Assembly (NCBI GenBank): GCA_016892645.1
Contig: JAFEMX010000004.1
Coordinates: forward strand, 1 to 64,000
Direction: 5' to 3'
Length of the DNA: 64,000 nucleotides
Source: Micrococcaceae bacterium RIT 802
GTDB lineage: Bacteria > Actinomycetota > Actinomycetes > Actinomycetales > Micrococcaceae
A program made the position numbers and the translations under genes. Below are positions 37,880-47,093 of the stretch, in pieces. Position 1 is the stretch's first letter; each line of letters begins with the position of its first letter. The notes under the pieces are model-generated. The model did not search any database. It was not told where the DNA came from and saw only the letters and a program-made list of their open reading frames with translations.

Positions 37880-39181
37880 ATGGGAGCCACGCATGCGGCC
37901 GGGGGATTGCGCCGCAATGCGCCCTTCGCTCGGTTCTGGGTGGCCTCGACGGTTTCCGACTTCGGCACCTACATCACCTCCGTCGCGCTCGCCGTCCTAG
38001 TGCTGGTTACCCTCGGCGGCACCGCCCAAGACCAAGGCCTGGTCAGCGCCGCACGATGGGCGCCCTACCTGCTGTTTGGCCTGGTCGCCGGCATCTGGGT
38101 CGACCGTTTCAGCCGGCGCACCGTGTTGGTTGCCGTGGACATGGGCCGCGGGCTGCTGCTGGCGGTGTTGTGCGTGGGCGGGGTGTCCGGGTGGCTGACG
38201 CTGCCCGGGGTCGTCGCCGTGATCTTCGCGTTCGGGCTGCTCTCGATGCTCGGGGACGCGGCCTACCAATCGTTGATCCCGCAGCTGGTGCCCCGGCCGC
38301 TGCTGGTGCGGGCCAATGCGCGGCTGCAGCAGAGCGACACCGTGGCGCAGACCGTTGGAGGTGCCGTGGCCGGCGGGCTCGTCACCCTGCTCACCGCGCC
38401 GTTCGCGCTGCTGCTCGACGCCGCGACGTTCTTCCTCTCCAGTGCCACCATTGCCAGCCTGCCCCGCCGTCGTGCTCCGGAACAGGTGGGCGGACGGCGG
38501 AAGCTCTCCACGCGGATCGGTGAGTCGCTGCGCTGGATCTACGGCCACCGGTACCTGGGCCCGCTGGCGTGGGGCACCCACGTCTGGTTCATCGGCTCGG
38601 CCATGCTGGGCACCGTGCTGCCGGTGCTGGTGCTGCACGACGCCGGCTTGGGCGCGGTCGCGCTCGGAATGGTGCTCAGCTGCGCCGGGGTGGGGGCCGT
38701 CGTGGGCACCAGCGTGTCGGGTCGCTGCGGGGAACGCTGGGGGACCGGCTGGGTCGTCGTCGTGGTCCGGGGTGCCGAGGCCGTGTCCGTGGCGCTGCTG
38801 GCCGGGGTTGCCGCGCTGCTGCCGTGGATGCACGACGCCGGGGCGGGGCCGGTGTGGCTCGTCGCGTGCCTCGGGACGGCGCAGCTGGTGTGGGGGATGG
38901 CCATGGGCGCCGAGAGCCCCTTGGAGATGGGCTTCTGGCAGGCCCTGACACCGGAGACGATGATCGCCCGGATGAGCTCGGTACGGCGCTCGGCCAACCG
39001 CGGGATGATCGTGCTCGGCGCGCCGCTGGGTGGCTGGATTGCGACCGGTGCCGGCGTCGCGGTCGCCCTGTGGGTGGCCGCCGGGTTCGTGGCGCTGGGG
39101 ATGGTCTTGCTGGCGGTCTCGCCATTCCGGAGCGTGCGCATCGAGGACGCGATGCTCGACGACGAGGCGGCGGCCGGTTAA
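37880..39181 (+). CDS. MFS transporter
   Basis: 433 residues with about 12 hydrophobic segments. AGIWVDRFSRRTVLVAVDMGR is the MFS loop (here seen as WVDRFSRRTVLVAVDMGR); the N-terminal NAPFARFWVASTVSDFGTYI is typical of the macrolide/drug exporter-like group of actinobacteria. ATG 37880 fits family starts. Substrate unknown. Confidence 0.85.
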   Translation: MGATHAAGGLRRNAPFARFWVASTVSDFGTYITSVALAVLVLVTLGGTAQDQGLVSAARWAPYLLFGLVAGIWVDRFSRRTVLVAVDMGRGLLLAVLCVGGVSGWLTLPGVVAVIFAFGLLSMLGDAAYQSLIPQLVPRPLLVRANARLQQSDTVAQTVGGAVAGGLVTLLTAPFALLLDAATFFLSSATIASLPRRRAPEQVGGRRKLSTRIGESLRWIYGHRYLGPLAWGTHVWFIGSAMLGTVLPVLVLHDAGLGAVALGMVLSCAGVGAVVGTSVSGRCGERWGTGWVVVVVRGAEAVSVALLAGVAALLPWMHDAGAGPVWLVACLGTAQLVWGMAMGAESPLEMGFWQALTPETMIARMSSVRRSANRGMIVLGAPLGGWIATGAGVAVALWVAAGFVALGMVLLAVSPFRSVRIEDAMLDDEAAAG

Positions 39182-39209
39182 CCGTCGCCGGAGACTCGTG
39201 ACTTCCTAT

Positions 39210-39240
39210 CCGTGTACAGCTATCATGTAACTGTATACGG
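39210..39240 (+). promoter_or_regulatory. AbiE operator over the -10 box
   Basis: CCGTGTACAG (39210-39219) and CTGTATACGG (39231-39240) form a 10-bp inverted repeat with one mismatch. TATCAT (39221-39226) lies between them, so a bound repressor would block the promoter. AbiEi antitoxins are known to repress their own operon by binding inverted repeats. Confidence 0.65.
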
Positions 39241-39253
39241 ATTGGAAAATCCC

Positions 39254-39832
39254 ATGGAACGTTTTGCTGCTGGACGGGCCTTCACGCTCACGGATGCTCG
39301 TGCCGCTGGCCTCCGTAAAGACCAGGTGTATGCATTGCTGGCTTCGGGCGCAGTCGACCGGGTTGGCAGGGGCGTGTTTGTCGAGCGTGGTGTGATTGAC
39401 CCGTTGTGGGAATCGCTGACTGCGGCGACGGCCGTTCGTCCCGAAGCGACCCTGTGCCTCACTAGCGCTCTGTTGCATTATGACCTGACTGACATGATTC
39501 CGTTCGGCACCGACATTGCCCTACCTCGAGGCAAGCGGCACCCGGCTGGATTTGAGCACGTGGCGTGGCACAGTTTTGATACCGAGACGTTCGACGTCGG
39601 GCGGGAGCGGGTGAAAGTTGCCCCCGACGTGGAGGTGACCATCTACTCGGCCGAACGCACGATCGTCGACGTCTTTCGGCTCATGCACCGTGAAGGAAGC
39701 GATGTCGCCTATGAGGCGTTGCGCCGCTGGATACGCAAAAGGGGCAGTTCGCCTGCGAGGTTGATGGCGGTCGCCGCCAGCTTCCCGCGCACCGAGTCCC
39801 GCCTTCAGGCAGCGCTGCAGGTGTTGTTGTGA
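39254..39832 (+). CDS. AbiEi-type antitoxin
   Basis: 192 residues. N-terminal winged HTH-like region (FTLTDARAAGLRKDQVYALL), then YDLTDMIPFGTDIALPRG and VEVTIYSAERTIVDVFRL, the AbiEi_4/AbiEi pattern. ATG 39254 preferred to 39212, which lies inside the operator. Antitoxin of a type IV module; overlaps the toxin start by GTGA. Confidence 0.85.
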   Translation: MERFAAGRAFTLTDARAAGLRKDQVYALLASGAVDRVGRGVFVERGVIDPLWESLTAATAVRPEATLCLTSALLHYDLTDMIPFGTDIALPRGKRHPAGFEHVAWHSFDTETFDVGRERVKVAPDVEVTIYSAERTIVDVFRLMHREGSDVAYEALRRWIRKRGSSPARLMAVAASFPRTESRLQAALQVLL

Positions 39833-40673
39833 CGCCCCCTGCTCCGAGCCGGGACAGCGAGGCTGGCCGGGTGTTCAATGACCTGCGCAATTTGGCCGCA
39901 CGCACCGGGCGGGACCCGGCCGAGTACTACACGCTCTACGCGCTGGAAGGATTTTTGCGCCGGCTCACGGTCTCGGCCTTCGCAAATGACTTTGTGTTGA
40001 AAGGCGGCGTCCTGATGGCAGCATTCGCGGGCCGTCGTCCCACGCGCGACATCGACCTTGCCGCGTCCGGGATATCCAACGACATCCCCGCCGTTGAGCA
40101 GCGCGTTCGACGGATCGTTGCGATACCCGCGGAGGACGGTTGGTCTTCAGCGATGAGTCGGTGGTGGGCGAGGCGATTCGCGAGGCCGCAGACTTCAGTG
40201 GCGTGCGGGTGAAGGTTGTGGCCCTCCTGGGAGCTGCGAGAATTCCCATGCATGTGGACGTGAACTTCAGTGACCCCATATGGCCTCGACCGACCGAGGC
40301 CGTCCTTCCGCTGCTGCTTGGCGGCGACCTGCGCCTGAATGGCTATCCAGACCACATGGTTCTTGCGGAGAAAATCGTCACTGCCATCGAGCGGGGGAGG
40401 CTCAACACCCGGTGGCGGGACTTCGTCGACATCGCAGCCATCGTCAGGCACCGTGGGATCGACTATGGCCACATCCGCCCGGCGCTCGAGATCGTCGCTG
40501 CGCATCGGGGAATTGATCTCGGGGCGCTGGGTCCGATCATCGCCGACATGCCCCGTCTTGCCCAGTCCAAGTGGGGCGCCTGGCGGAAGAAGCAACGGCT
40601 CGAGAACACCACGCCAGAGGATTTCGCCGACCTGCTCCAGAGACCTGTCTGGCGTTCACCGAGCCCGTACTGA
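39829..40673 (+). pseudogene. AbiEii nucleotidyltransferase toxin, frameshifted
   Basis: The first frame (GTG 39829) carries the nucleotidyltransferase core: FVLKGGVLMAAF and RRPTRDIDLAASG. Near 40138 homology moves to the next frame (VFSDESVVGEAIREAADFSG, HVDVNFSDPIW, MVLAEKIVTAIERG), and that frame runs to 40673. Restoring one T in GGTTGGTC would fuse both parts as expected. So the toxin is broken by a 1-base deletion, or the sequence has an error. If real, the antitoxin is left without an active partner. Confidence 0.85.
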
Positions 40674-40836
40674 CGGGCCGTGCCGCAGGGCTTGCCTGGG
40701 ACGTGGGGGCACAGGCATGGACCGGGGGCGCTGCCGCACCCTCGGGGTGACGACGGCGTCGCGCATTTGGGACGTGGCTTCGGTGTCACGTGGACTTCAT
40801 CGGGCGGCGTCGGACCAAGCCCTCAGTGACACATGC

Positions 40837-40894
40837 TTGGAATCGGACCGGGGGCAGGAGTAGTATTAGTTCTTGTCAAAGTGACAATAACTAA
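40837..40894 (+). promoter_or_regulatory. nad operon promoter and palindromic operator
   Basis: TTGGAA (40837-40842) and TAGTAT (40861-40866) spaced by 18 form a promoter. Directly after it, TTAGTTCTTGTCA (40866-40878), AAG, TGACAATAACTAA (40882-40894) is a 29-base palindrome with one mismatch. Position over the transcription start suits repression by the Nudix-type regulator encoded next. Confidence 0.75.
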
Positions 40895-40918
40895 TTCGTC
40901 CGGCCGGAAGGAGTCGTC

Positions 40919-41677
40919 GTGGAGTTCGCCAACGTCTCCGAACGCCAGGCGCTGAGCCCCGAGCTCGCCGTCTCCACGGTGATTTTCTCGCTGCGCGACG
41001 AGCTCGTCGGCGGGAAGCCGACCGGCCGCAAATCCCTGTGGCTGCCGCTGGTTCGCAGGACCCGTCAGCCGTTCCGCGACCAGTGGGCGCTGCCGGGCGG
41101 CCCGCTCAACGCGCGCCAGACGCTGCAGGACGCCGCCGCGTCCAATCTGCGGGCCACCACCGGGTTGGCGCCGAGCCACCTGGAGCAGCTCTACGCCTTC
41201 GGCGGACTCGACCGCTCGCCGTCGCAGCGCGTCGTCTCGATCGTCTACTGGGCGCTGGTCCGCGAAGAACACCCCGGGGCCGCCCGGCTGATCGAGGATC
41301 CGAACGTCGCCTGGTTCCCGGCCCGCGACGACGCCGTGATCGACGCGCTGGCGTTCGACCATGCCGAGATCGTCCGGTACGCGTTGTGGCGGCTCGGCAA
41401 CAAGGTCGAATACGGCTCGATCGCCCACCGCTTCCTCGGCGAGCGCTTCACCCTGGCCCAAGTGCAGGAGGTCTACGAGGCCGTGCTGGACCGACGGCTC
41501 GATGCCGCGAACTTCAGGCGCCACCTGCGCGGCACCGCCGACATCGAACCGACCGACGAGTACCTGCTCGGAGGGAAGCACCGCCCACCGCGCCTCTACC
41601 GGTACACGGGGTACACCGCCGTCGTACCGGATCCAGCCAGCACGGCCCGCAAGGCACCAGCTGGCAACACCGCCTAG
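40919..41677 (+). CDS. NrtR-like Nudix-fold regulator of NAD synthesis
   Basis: 252 residues. N-terminal Nudix-like domain (about 15-140), in which the Nudix box position (WALPGGPLNARQTLQDAA, ASNLRATTGL) lacks the catalytic R-E-x2-E-E residues; C-terminal winged HTH (VEYGSIAHRFLGERFTLAQV). This is the NrtR layout: ADP-ribose binding with DNA release. GTG 40919 has AAGGAG upstream. First gene of the nad operon and behind a palindrome. Confidence 0.88.
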   Translation: MEFANVSERQALSPELAVSTVIFSLRDELVGGKPTGRKSLWLPLVRRTRQPFRDQWALPGGPLNARQTLQDAAASNLRATTGLAPSHLEQLYAFGGLDRSPSQRVVSIVYWALVREEHPGAARLIEDPNVAWFPARDDAVIDALAFDHAEIVRYALWRLGNKVEYGSIAHRFLGERFTLAQVQEVYEAVLDRRLDAANFRRHLRGTADIEPTDEYLLGGKHRPPRLYRYTGYTAVVPDPASTARKAPAGNTA

Positions 41678-41729
41678 CAAGACCCGCCCGCAACGCAGCC
41701 ACCCCCACGGAAGAACGACGGACCACATC

Positions 41730-43025
41730 ATGACCAGTGTCAGCAACACCATCACCCGCCTCACCCTGACTGCCGCCGGAGAAACCCAGGCCGGCGAGAC
41801 CGCCGACGGGGTCTGCACGACCGACCTGGTGAAGTCCCCGTGGGACCTGGACACCGGGTTGCCGTCGTACGGGCCGGGGTCCTCGATGGACGACGTGGCG
41901 CCGCCCTCGACGCCCCAGCAGGGCGCCATCCCCGAGGAGTACCGGCTCGCCAGCGACGAGGAGCTCGACGGGCGGATCCGGGCGGCCAAGGAGACGCTGG
42001 GGGAGCGCGTGGTGGTGCTCGGGCACTTCTACCAGCGCGACGAGGTGGTGCAGTATGCCGACTTCGTGGGGGATTCGTTCCAGCTGGCCAACGCGGCGCA
42101 GACCCGCGACGAGGCCGAATACATCGTCTTCTGCGGGGTGCACTTCATGGCCGAGACGGCCGACATCCTCTCGCGGCCCGACCAGGCGGTCATCCTGCCC
42201 AACCTGGCCGCGGGCTGCTCGATGGCCGACATGGCGGATGAGTCCTCCGTCGAGGAGTGCTGGGAGCAGTTGGTCGAGCTCTACGGCACCGAGGCCGACG
42301 CGGACGGGCGCGTTCCGGTGATCCCGGTGACCTACATGAACTCGTCGGCGGCGCTGAAGTCGTTCGTGGGGCGCAACGGCGGGATCGTGTGCACGTCATC
42401 GAATGCGGCGACCGTGCTGGAGTGGGCGTTCGAGCGCGGCCAGCGCGTGCTGTTCTTCCCCGACCAGCACCTGGGCCGCAACACCGCCAAGGCCATGGGC
42501 ATCGGCCTGGAGCAGATGCCCATGTGGTCCCCGCGCAAGCCGCTGGGCGGGAACACCGCCGAGGCGCTCGCCGACGCGAAGGTCATCCTCTGGCACGGGT
42601 TCTGCTCGGTCCACCGCCGGTTCACCACCTCCCAGATCGACAAGGCCCGCGCCGACTACCCGGGCGTGAACGTGATCGTGCACCCCGAGTGCCCGATGGA
42701 GGTCGTCGACGCCGCGGACTCGGCCGGGTCCACCGACTTCATCCAGAAGGCCATCGCCGCCGCCCCCGAGCCGACCACGTTCGCGATCGGCACCGAGATC
42801 AACATGGTCAACCGCCTTGCCGTCCAGTACCCGCAGCACACCATCTTCTGCCTGGACCCGGTGGTCTGCCCCTGCTCGACGATGTACCGCATCCACCCCG
42901 GCTACCTCGCGTGGGTGCTGGAGGAACTGGTCGCCGGACGCGTGGTCAACCAGATTTCCGTGCCCGAACGCGATGCAGCCTCCGCCAAGGTGGCGCTGGA
43001 GCGCATGCTGGCGGCCCGGCCGTGA
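41730..43025 (+). CDS. nadA: Quinolinate synthase A
   Basis: 431 residues, long form. Condenses iminoaspartate with dihydroxyacetone phosphate to quinolinate using a [4Fe-4S] cluster. Substrate motifs GHFYQRDEVVQYADFVGDS and IPVTYMNSSAALKSFVG, cluster cysteines in FCGVHFMAETA, HPECPMEV and VVCPCSTMYR region. The ATG 41730 is chosen for position; the first 60 residues are poorly conserved. Ends overlapping nadB (GTGA). Confidence 0.95.
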   Translation: MTSVSNTITRLTLTAAGETQAGETADGVCTTDLVKSPWDLDTGLPSYGPGSSMDDVAPPSTPQQGAIPEEYRLASDEELDGRIRAAKETLGERVVVLGHFYQRDEVVQYADFVGDSFQLANAAQTRDEAEYIVFCGVHFMAETADILSRPDQAVILPNLAAGCSMADMADESSVEECWEQLVELYGTEADADGRVPVIPVTYMNSSAALKSFVGRNGGIVCTSSNAATVLEWAFERGQRVLFFPDQHLGRNTAKAMGIGLEQMPMWSPRKPLGGNTAEALADAKVILWHGFCSVHRRFTTSQIDKARADYPGVNVIVHPECPMEVVDAADSAGSTDFIQKAIAAAPEPTTFAIGTEINMVNRLAVQYPQHTIFCLDPVVCPCSTMYRIHPGYLAWVLEELVAGRVVNQISVPERDAASAKVALERMLAARP

Positions 43026-44758
43026 GTGCCGCGACCCTGGGTACTGCGGGCACGACGGGGCGGACCTGCCGCGACCTGGTCATCGTCGGGTCGGGGGTGG
43101 CCGGCCTGTATGCGGCGATCACCGCCGTGGAGCATGGGCACCGCGTCACCCTGCTGACCAAGGACGCGCTGCAGGATTCGAACAGCTGGTACGCCCAGGG
43201 CGGGATCTCCGGGGTCGGCCCCGCCGGGATCGCCGCGGGGGATTCCGTGGCCAGCCACATCGAGGACACGCTGATCGCCGGCGCCCGGCTGAACAATCCG
43301 GCGGCGGTGCACGATGTCTGCGCCTCCGCGTGGGGGCACATCGAGCGTCTCGCGGCGCTGGGGACCGCGTTTGATCCGTCCGCCACCGGCGACGGCCCCG
43401 CCCTGGGACTGGAGGCAGCCCATGCGCACGCGCGGATCGTGCACGCCGGCGGGGATGCCACCGGCCGGGTCGTCGCCGCCGCGCTGATCGCCGTCGTCCG
43501 CCGGCTCGAAGCCGACGGGCGCCTGGCCATCCGCGAACACGCCTTCGCCACCGACCTGGTGTGCGATGCCGGACGGGTCACCGGGGTCGACGTCCTCGCC
43601 GGGGAAGCCGGGCAGCGCGCCCGGGTGCGTGCCGACGTCGTGCTCCTGGCCACCGGGGGCATCGGCTCCCTGTACACGTGGACCACCAACCCCGCCGGCG
43701 CCACCGCCGACGGGGCGGCGCTGGCCTGGCGCGCCGGGGCGCTGGTGGCCGACGCCGAGTTCGTGCAGTTCCACCCCACGCTCGTGCCGGCCGGGCGCTT
43801 CATGGTCTCCGAGGCAGTCCGCGGGGAGGGGGCGGTGCTCGTCGACGGTCACGGGCGGCGCTTCATGCCGGGCGTCCACCCGGATGCCGAGCTGGCACCC
43901 CGCGACGTCGTCGCCCGCGCCATCCACCGCCTCCGCGCCACAGGGACCGAGGTCTACCTCGACGCCCGCGCCGTGGAGGCCGAACGCGGCGCCGGGTTCC
44001 TGGCCCGGCGCTTCCCGGCCATCACCGCACGCCTGGCGCGTGACGGGATGGACCTGGCCGCCGCACCCGTGCCCGTCGCCCCGGCGCAGCACTACTGGAT
44101 GGGCGGCGTGTTCGCCGACGCGTGCGGGCGCACCACCGTCCCCGGGCTGCGCGTGGCCGGGGAGACGGCCTGCACCGGCACGCACGGGGCCAACCGGCTG
44201 GCGTCGAACTCGCTGCTCGAGGCGCTCGTCCACGGCTTCCGCGCCGCCAACACCCTGCACGACGGCGATGCCCTCCTCCCGGGGAAAGCTTCTGGACTCG
44301 AACACGTGTTCGAATTGGCGGAGACCGGTATTGACGCCGGGGATCTGCCGGGGGAGACGAACTCCACCGCGGCCGGTGTGCCGCTGAGGCTGGAGGCGGT
44401 CCGCGAGCTGGCCACCGCCCACCTGGGGGTCGAACGCACGGGTGAGGGGCTGGCCCTGGCCGCTTCCGCGCTCGCCGGTGCCCTGCAGGCCGGTGAGGGG
44501 AACGTGCCGACCACCCGCGAGGAGGCGGAACTGCGCAATCTCACCACGGTCGGGCGGCTCATCGCCGAGGCGGCCCTTGCCCGCACCGGTTCCATCGGCG
44601 CCCACTACCGGCTCGACGCACCGGCAGATCCCGTGGGGGAGCCGGGCGGGCGCGTCGGTTTCGTCCGCTCCGCCACCCGGACCACCACCACCGATACCGA
44701 CAGCACTGCCGCGGCTCGACAGGCCGACCTGCTCCTGACGGGGAGCTCCCACCGATGA
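43022..44758 (+). CDS. nadB: L-aspartate oxidase
   Basis: 578 residues. FAD-binding VIVGSGVAGLYAAI, active loop DSNSWYAQGGISG, VQFHPTLVPAGRF and RLASNSLLEALVHG are all standard for NadB. Makes iminoaspartate from aspartate. GTG at 43022 inside the nadA stop, and its own end overlaps nadC by ATGA. Tight coupling suggests channelled NAD precursor synthesis. Confidence 0.95.
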   Translation: MSAATLGTAGTTGRTCRDLVIVGSGVAGLYAAITAVEHGHRVTLLTKDALQDSNSWYAQGGISGVGPAGIAAGDSVASHIEDTLIAGARLNNPAAVHDVCASAWGHIERLAALGTAFDPSATGDGPALGLEAAHAHARIVHAGGDATGRVVAAALIAVVRRLEADGRLAIREHAFATDLVCDAGRVTGVDVLAGEAGQRARVRADVVLLATGGIGSLYTWTTNPAGATADGAALAWRAGALVADAEFVQFHPTLVPAGRFMVSEAVRGEGAVLVDGHGRRFMPGVHPDAELAPRDVVARAIHRLRATGTEVYLDARAVEAERGAGFLARRFPAITARLARDGMDLAAAPVPVAPAQHYWMGGVFADACGRTTVPGLRVAGETACTGTHGANRLASNSLLEALVHGFRAANTLHDGDALLPGKASGLEHVFELAETGIDAGDLPGETNSTAAGVPLRLEAVRELATAHLGVERTGEGLALAASALAGALQAGEGNVPTTREEAELRNLTTVGRLIAEAALARTGSIGAHYRLDAPADPVGEPGGRVGFVRSATRTTTTDTDSTAAARQADLLLTGSSHR

Positions 44759-45750
44759 GGACCGACATGACCACGCAGACCCTTTCAGCGCAGACCCTGC
44801 CCACCACGCGGACCGGTGGGAACGAGGCCACGGCACAGGTCGTGGACCCGCTGCCCGTCCCGTACCGCGTCATCCGCGACATCGTCGAGGCCGCGCTCGC
44901 CGAGGACAACCCCACCGGCGACCTGACCGGCAACGTGCTGATCCCCGCCGACGCCACGGCGACCGCCGACGTCGTCGCCCGCGAACCGGGCACCCTGTCG
45001 GGACTGGCCGTCTTCGAGGCCGCCATGACGTTGACCGACCCGGCGACCGCCGTGACCTCCGCGCTCGCCGATGGCCGGGCGTTCGCCGCCGGGGACGTGC
45101 TGGCCACGGTCACCGGATCCGCCCGGGCCGTGCTGGCCGGCGAACGCGTCGGGCTGAACCTGCTCCAGCGCCTCTCCGGGATCGCCACACAAACCCGCGC
45201 CTACGTCGACGCCGCGGCCGGGACCAACACCCGCATCGCCGACACCCGCAAGACCACACCGGGCCTGCGCGCGCTGGAACGCTACGCGGTGCGCTGCGGC
45301 GGCGGGCACAACCACCGCGGCACGCTCTCCGAGGCCGTCATGGCGAAGGACAACCACCTGGCCCTGCTCGGCACCGGTGATGACCTGACCCGGGCACTGC
45401 GCGCCGCCCGCGCCCGGCTCGGCCACACCGTACACTTCGAGGTCGAGATCGACTCGCTCGACCAGCTCGACGCCGTCCTGGCCGCCGGGGTCGACACCAT
45501 CATGCTGGACAACTTCTCCCTCGCCGACCTCGCGACGGGCGTCCGCCGCATCGCCGGCGCCGCCCTGGTGGAGGCCTCGGGCAACGTCCGGTTGGATACC
45601 GTCGCCGACATCGCCGCCACCGGCGTGGACGTCATCTCCTCCGGGTCGCTGACGCACTCCGTCCGAGCCCTGGACCTGGGGCTCGATGTGCGGATCACCG
45701 ACGGGCGGGCCCGGGTCGGCGGTCGCACCGGAACGGGGGAACCGCGGTGA
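44755..45750 (+). CDS. nadC: Nicotinate-nucleotide pyrophosphorylase (carboxylating)
   Basis: 331 residues; converts quinolinate and PRPP to nicotinate mononucleotide. Motifs ADTRKTTPGLRALERYAV, CGGGHNHRGTLSEAVMAKDN (quoted to 20) and TIMLDNFSLADL are present. ATG 44755 overlaps nadB; ATG 44767 could also serve. A 40-residue N-terminal lead precedes homology. GTGA overlap with the cysteine desulfurase. Confidence 0.95.
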   Translation: MRTDMTTQTLSAQTLPTTRTGGNEATAQVVDPLPVPYRVIRDIVEAALAEDNPTGDLTGNVLIPADATATADVVAREPGTLSGLAVFEAAMTLTDPATAVTSALADGRAFAAGDVLATVTGSARAVLAGERVGLNLLQRLSGIATQTRAYVDAAAGTNTRIADTRKTTPGLRALERYAVRCGGGHNHRGTLSEAVMAKDNHLALLGTGDDLTRALRAARARLGHTVHFEVEIDSLDQLDAVLAAGVDTIMLDNFSLADLATGVRRIAGAALVEASGNVRLDTVADIAATGVDVISSGSLTHSVRALDLGLDVRITDGRARVGGRTGTGEPR

Positions 45751-46916
45751 TCTACCTCGACGCCGCCGCCACGACACCGGTCAAGCGGGAGGTTCTCGAC
45801 CTCGTCTGGCCGCTGATGGCCCGCGACTTCGGCAACCCCTCCAGCCACCACGGACCCGGCGAGACGGCGGCCCGCGCGCTGGACTACGCCCGGACGACGG
45901 CCGCCTCCACCCTGCGCGTGCGCACCGGCGACATCGTCTTCACCTCCGGCGGCACCGAAGCGAACAACCTCGCCATCATCGGCCTGGCCCTGGCGAACCC
46001 CCGCGGCCGGCACCTGGTCCGCTCCGCCGTCGAGCATTCCTCCGTCCGCGAGGCCTGCGACTACCTGGTCCGCCAACACGGCTTCACCGTCGACGTCGCA
46101 CCCGTGGACCGCAGCGGCCGGGTCGACCCCGACGCGCTGGCCGCCCTGCTGCGCCCGGACACCACCCTGGTATCCGTCATGGCGGTGAACAACGAGGTCG
46201 GCACCATCCAGCCCGTCGCCGCGGTCGCCGCGGCCGCGCGCGCCGTGGGGGCGCTGGTGCACACCGACGCCGTCCAGGCCGCCGGCTGGCTCGATGCCGC
46301 CGAGCTGGCCTCCCACGTCGACGCGCTGTCCATCTCCGGGCACAAGCTCGGCGGGATGAAGGGCGCGGGCCTGGCGATGATCCGCGGTCGCCTGCGGCTG
46401 GAACCGCTGCTGCATGGCGGCGGGCAGGAACGCGGACGGCGCTCGGGCACCGAGAACGTCGCCGGCGCCGTCTCCACCGCGACCGCACTGCGCCTCGCCG
46501 CCGCCGGATCCCAACACTTCGACGAGGCCCGACGCCGCGCCGCCTACCTGATCGACACGGTCCTCTCCGGGCTGGAGGGCACTGCCGGACAGGGCACGAC
46601 GGCGGCGCTGCTCACCGGTGATCCGGTGCACCGGGTGCCGGGCATCGTCTCGTTCGCCTTCCCGGGCACCCATGGGGAAGCGGTGTTGCTCGAGCTCGAA
46701 CGCCGCGGGATCGTCTGCTCCTCCGGCTCCGCCTGCGCCGCCGGGTCCACTGACCCGTCACCGGTGCTGCTGGCGATGGGCTACGAACCCGACGTCGCCC
46801 TCACCGCGGTCCGGCTGAGCTTCACCCCGGAGGCCACCGAGGTGCAGTTGACGACGGCGGCTCGTGCCGTGGTGGCCGCGGTGCAGTCCGTGGCCACGGG
46901 CGTCAGGTCGGCATAG
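45747..46916 (+). CDS. Cysteine desulfurase (NifS/IscS-like) in nad operon
   Basis: 389 residues, PLP enzyme. PLP Lys in ISGHKLGGMKGAG and nucleophilic Cys in CSSGSACAAGS; ATTPVKREVLD N-terminus is typical. Placed last in the nrtR-nadABC operon it most likely supplies sulfur for the NadA iron-sulfur cluster, as NadA-linked NifS proteins do. GTG start within the nadC stop. Confidence 0.93.
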   Translation: MIYLDAAATTPVKREVLDLVWPLMARDFGNPSSHHGPGETAARALDYARTTAASTLRVRTGDIVFTSGGTEANNLAIIGLALANPRGRHLVRSAVEHSSVREACDYLVRQHGFTVDVAPVDRSGRVDPDALAALLRPDTTLVSVMAVNNEVGTIQPVAAVAAAARAVGALVHTDAVQAAGWLDAAELASHVDALSISGHKLGGMKGAGLAMIRGRLRLEPLLHGGGQERGRRSGTENVAGAVSTATALRLAAAGSQHFDEARRRAAYLIDTVLSGLEGTAGQGTTAALLTGDPVHRVPGIVSFAFPGTHGEAVLLELERRGIVCSSGSACAAGSTDPSPVLLAMGYEPDVALTAVRLSFTPEATEVQLTTAARAVVAAVQSVATGVRSA

Positions 46917-47093
46917 CCGTCGCCGGGTCGATGACTCGGATCCACTGACGACGTGCCCGCGCCCGGTCGCCGCGGTGAAGGCCGCGCGCACCCCTGTTGC
47001 CCGTCGCGCGCCTTGCGTTGACAACGTCCTGGTGAGAGCGGACAATCCGACTAAACCTCACCCGTGGTGGGCAAGGGGGTTGGAGCCTTGGAT

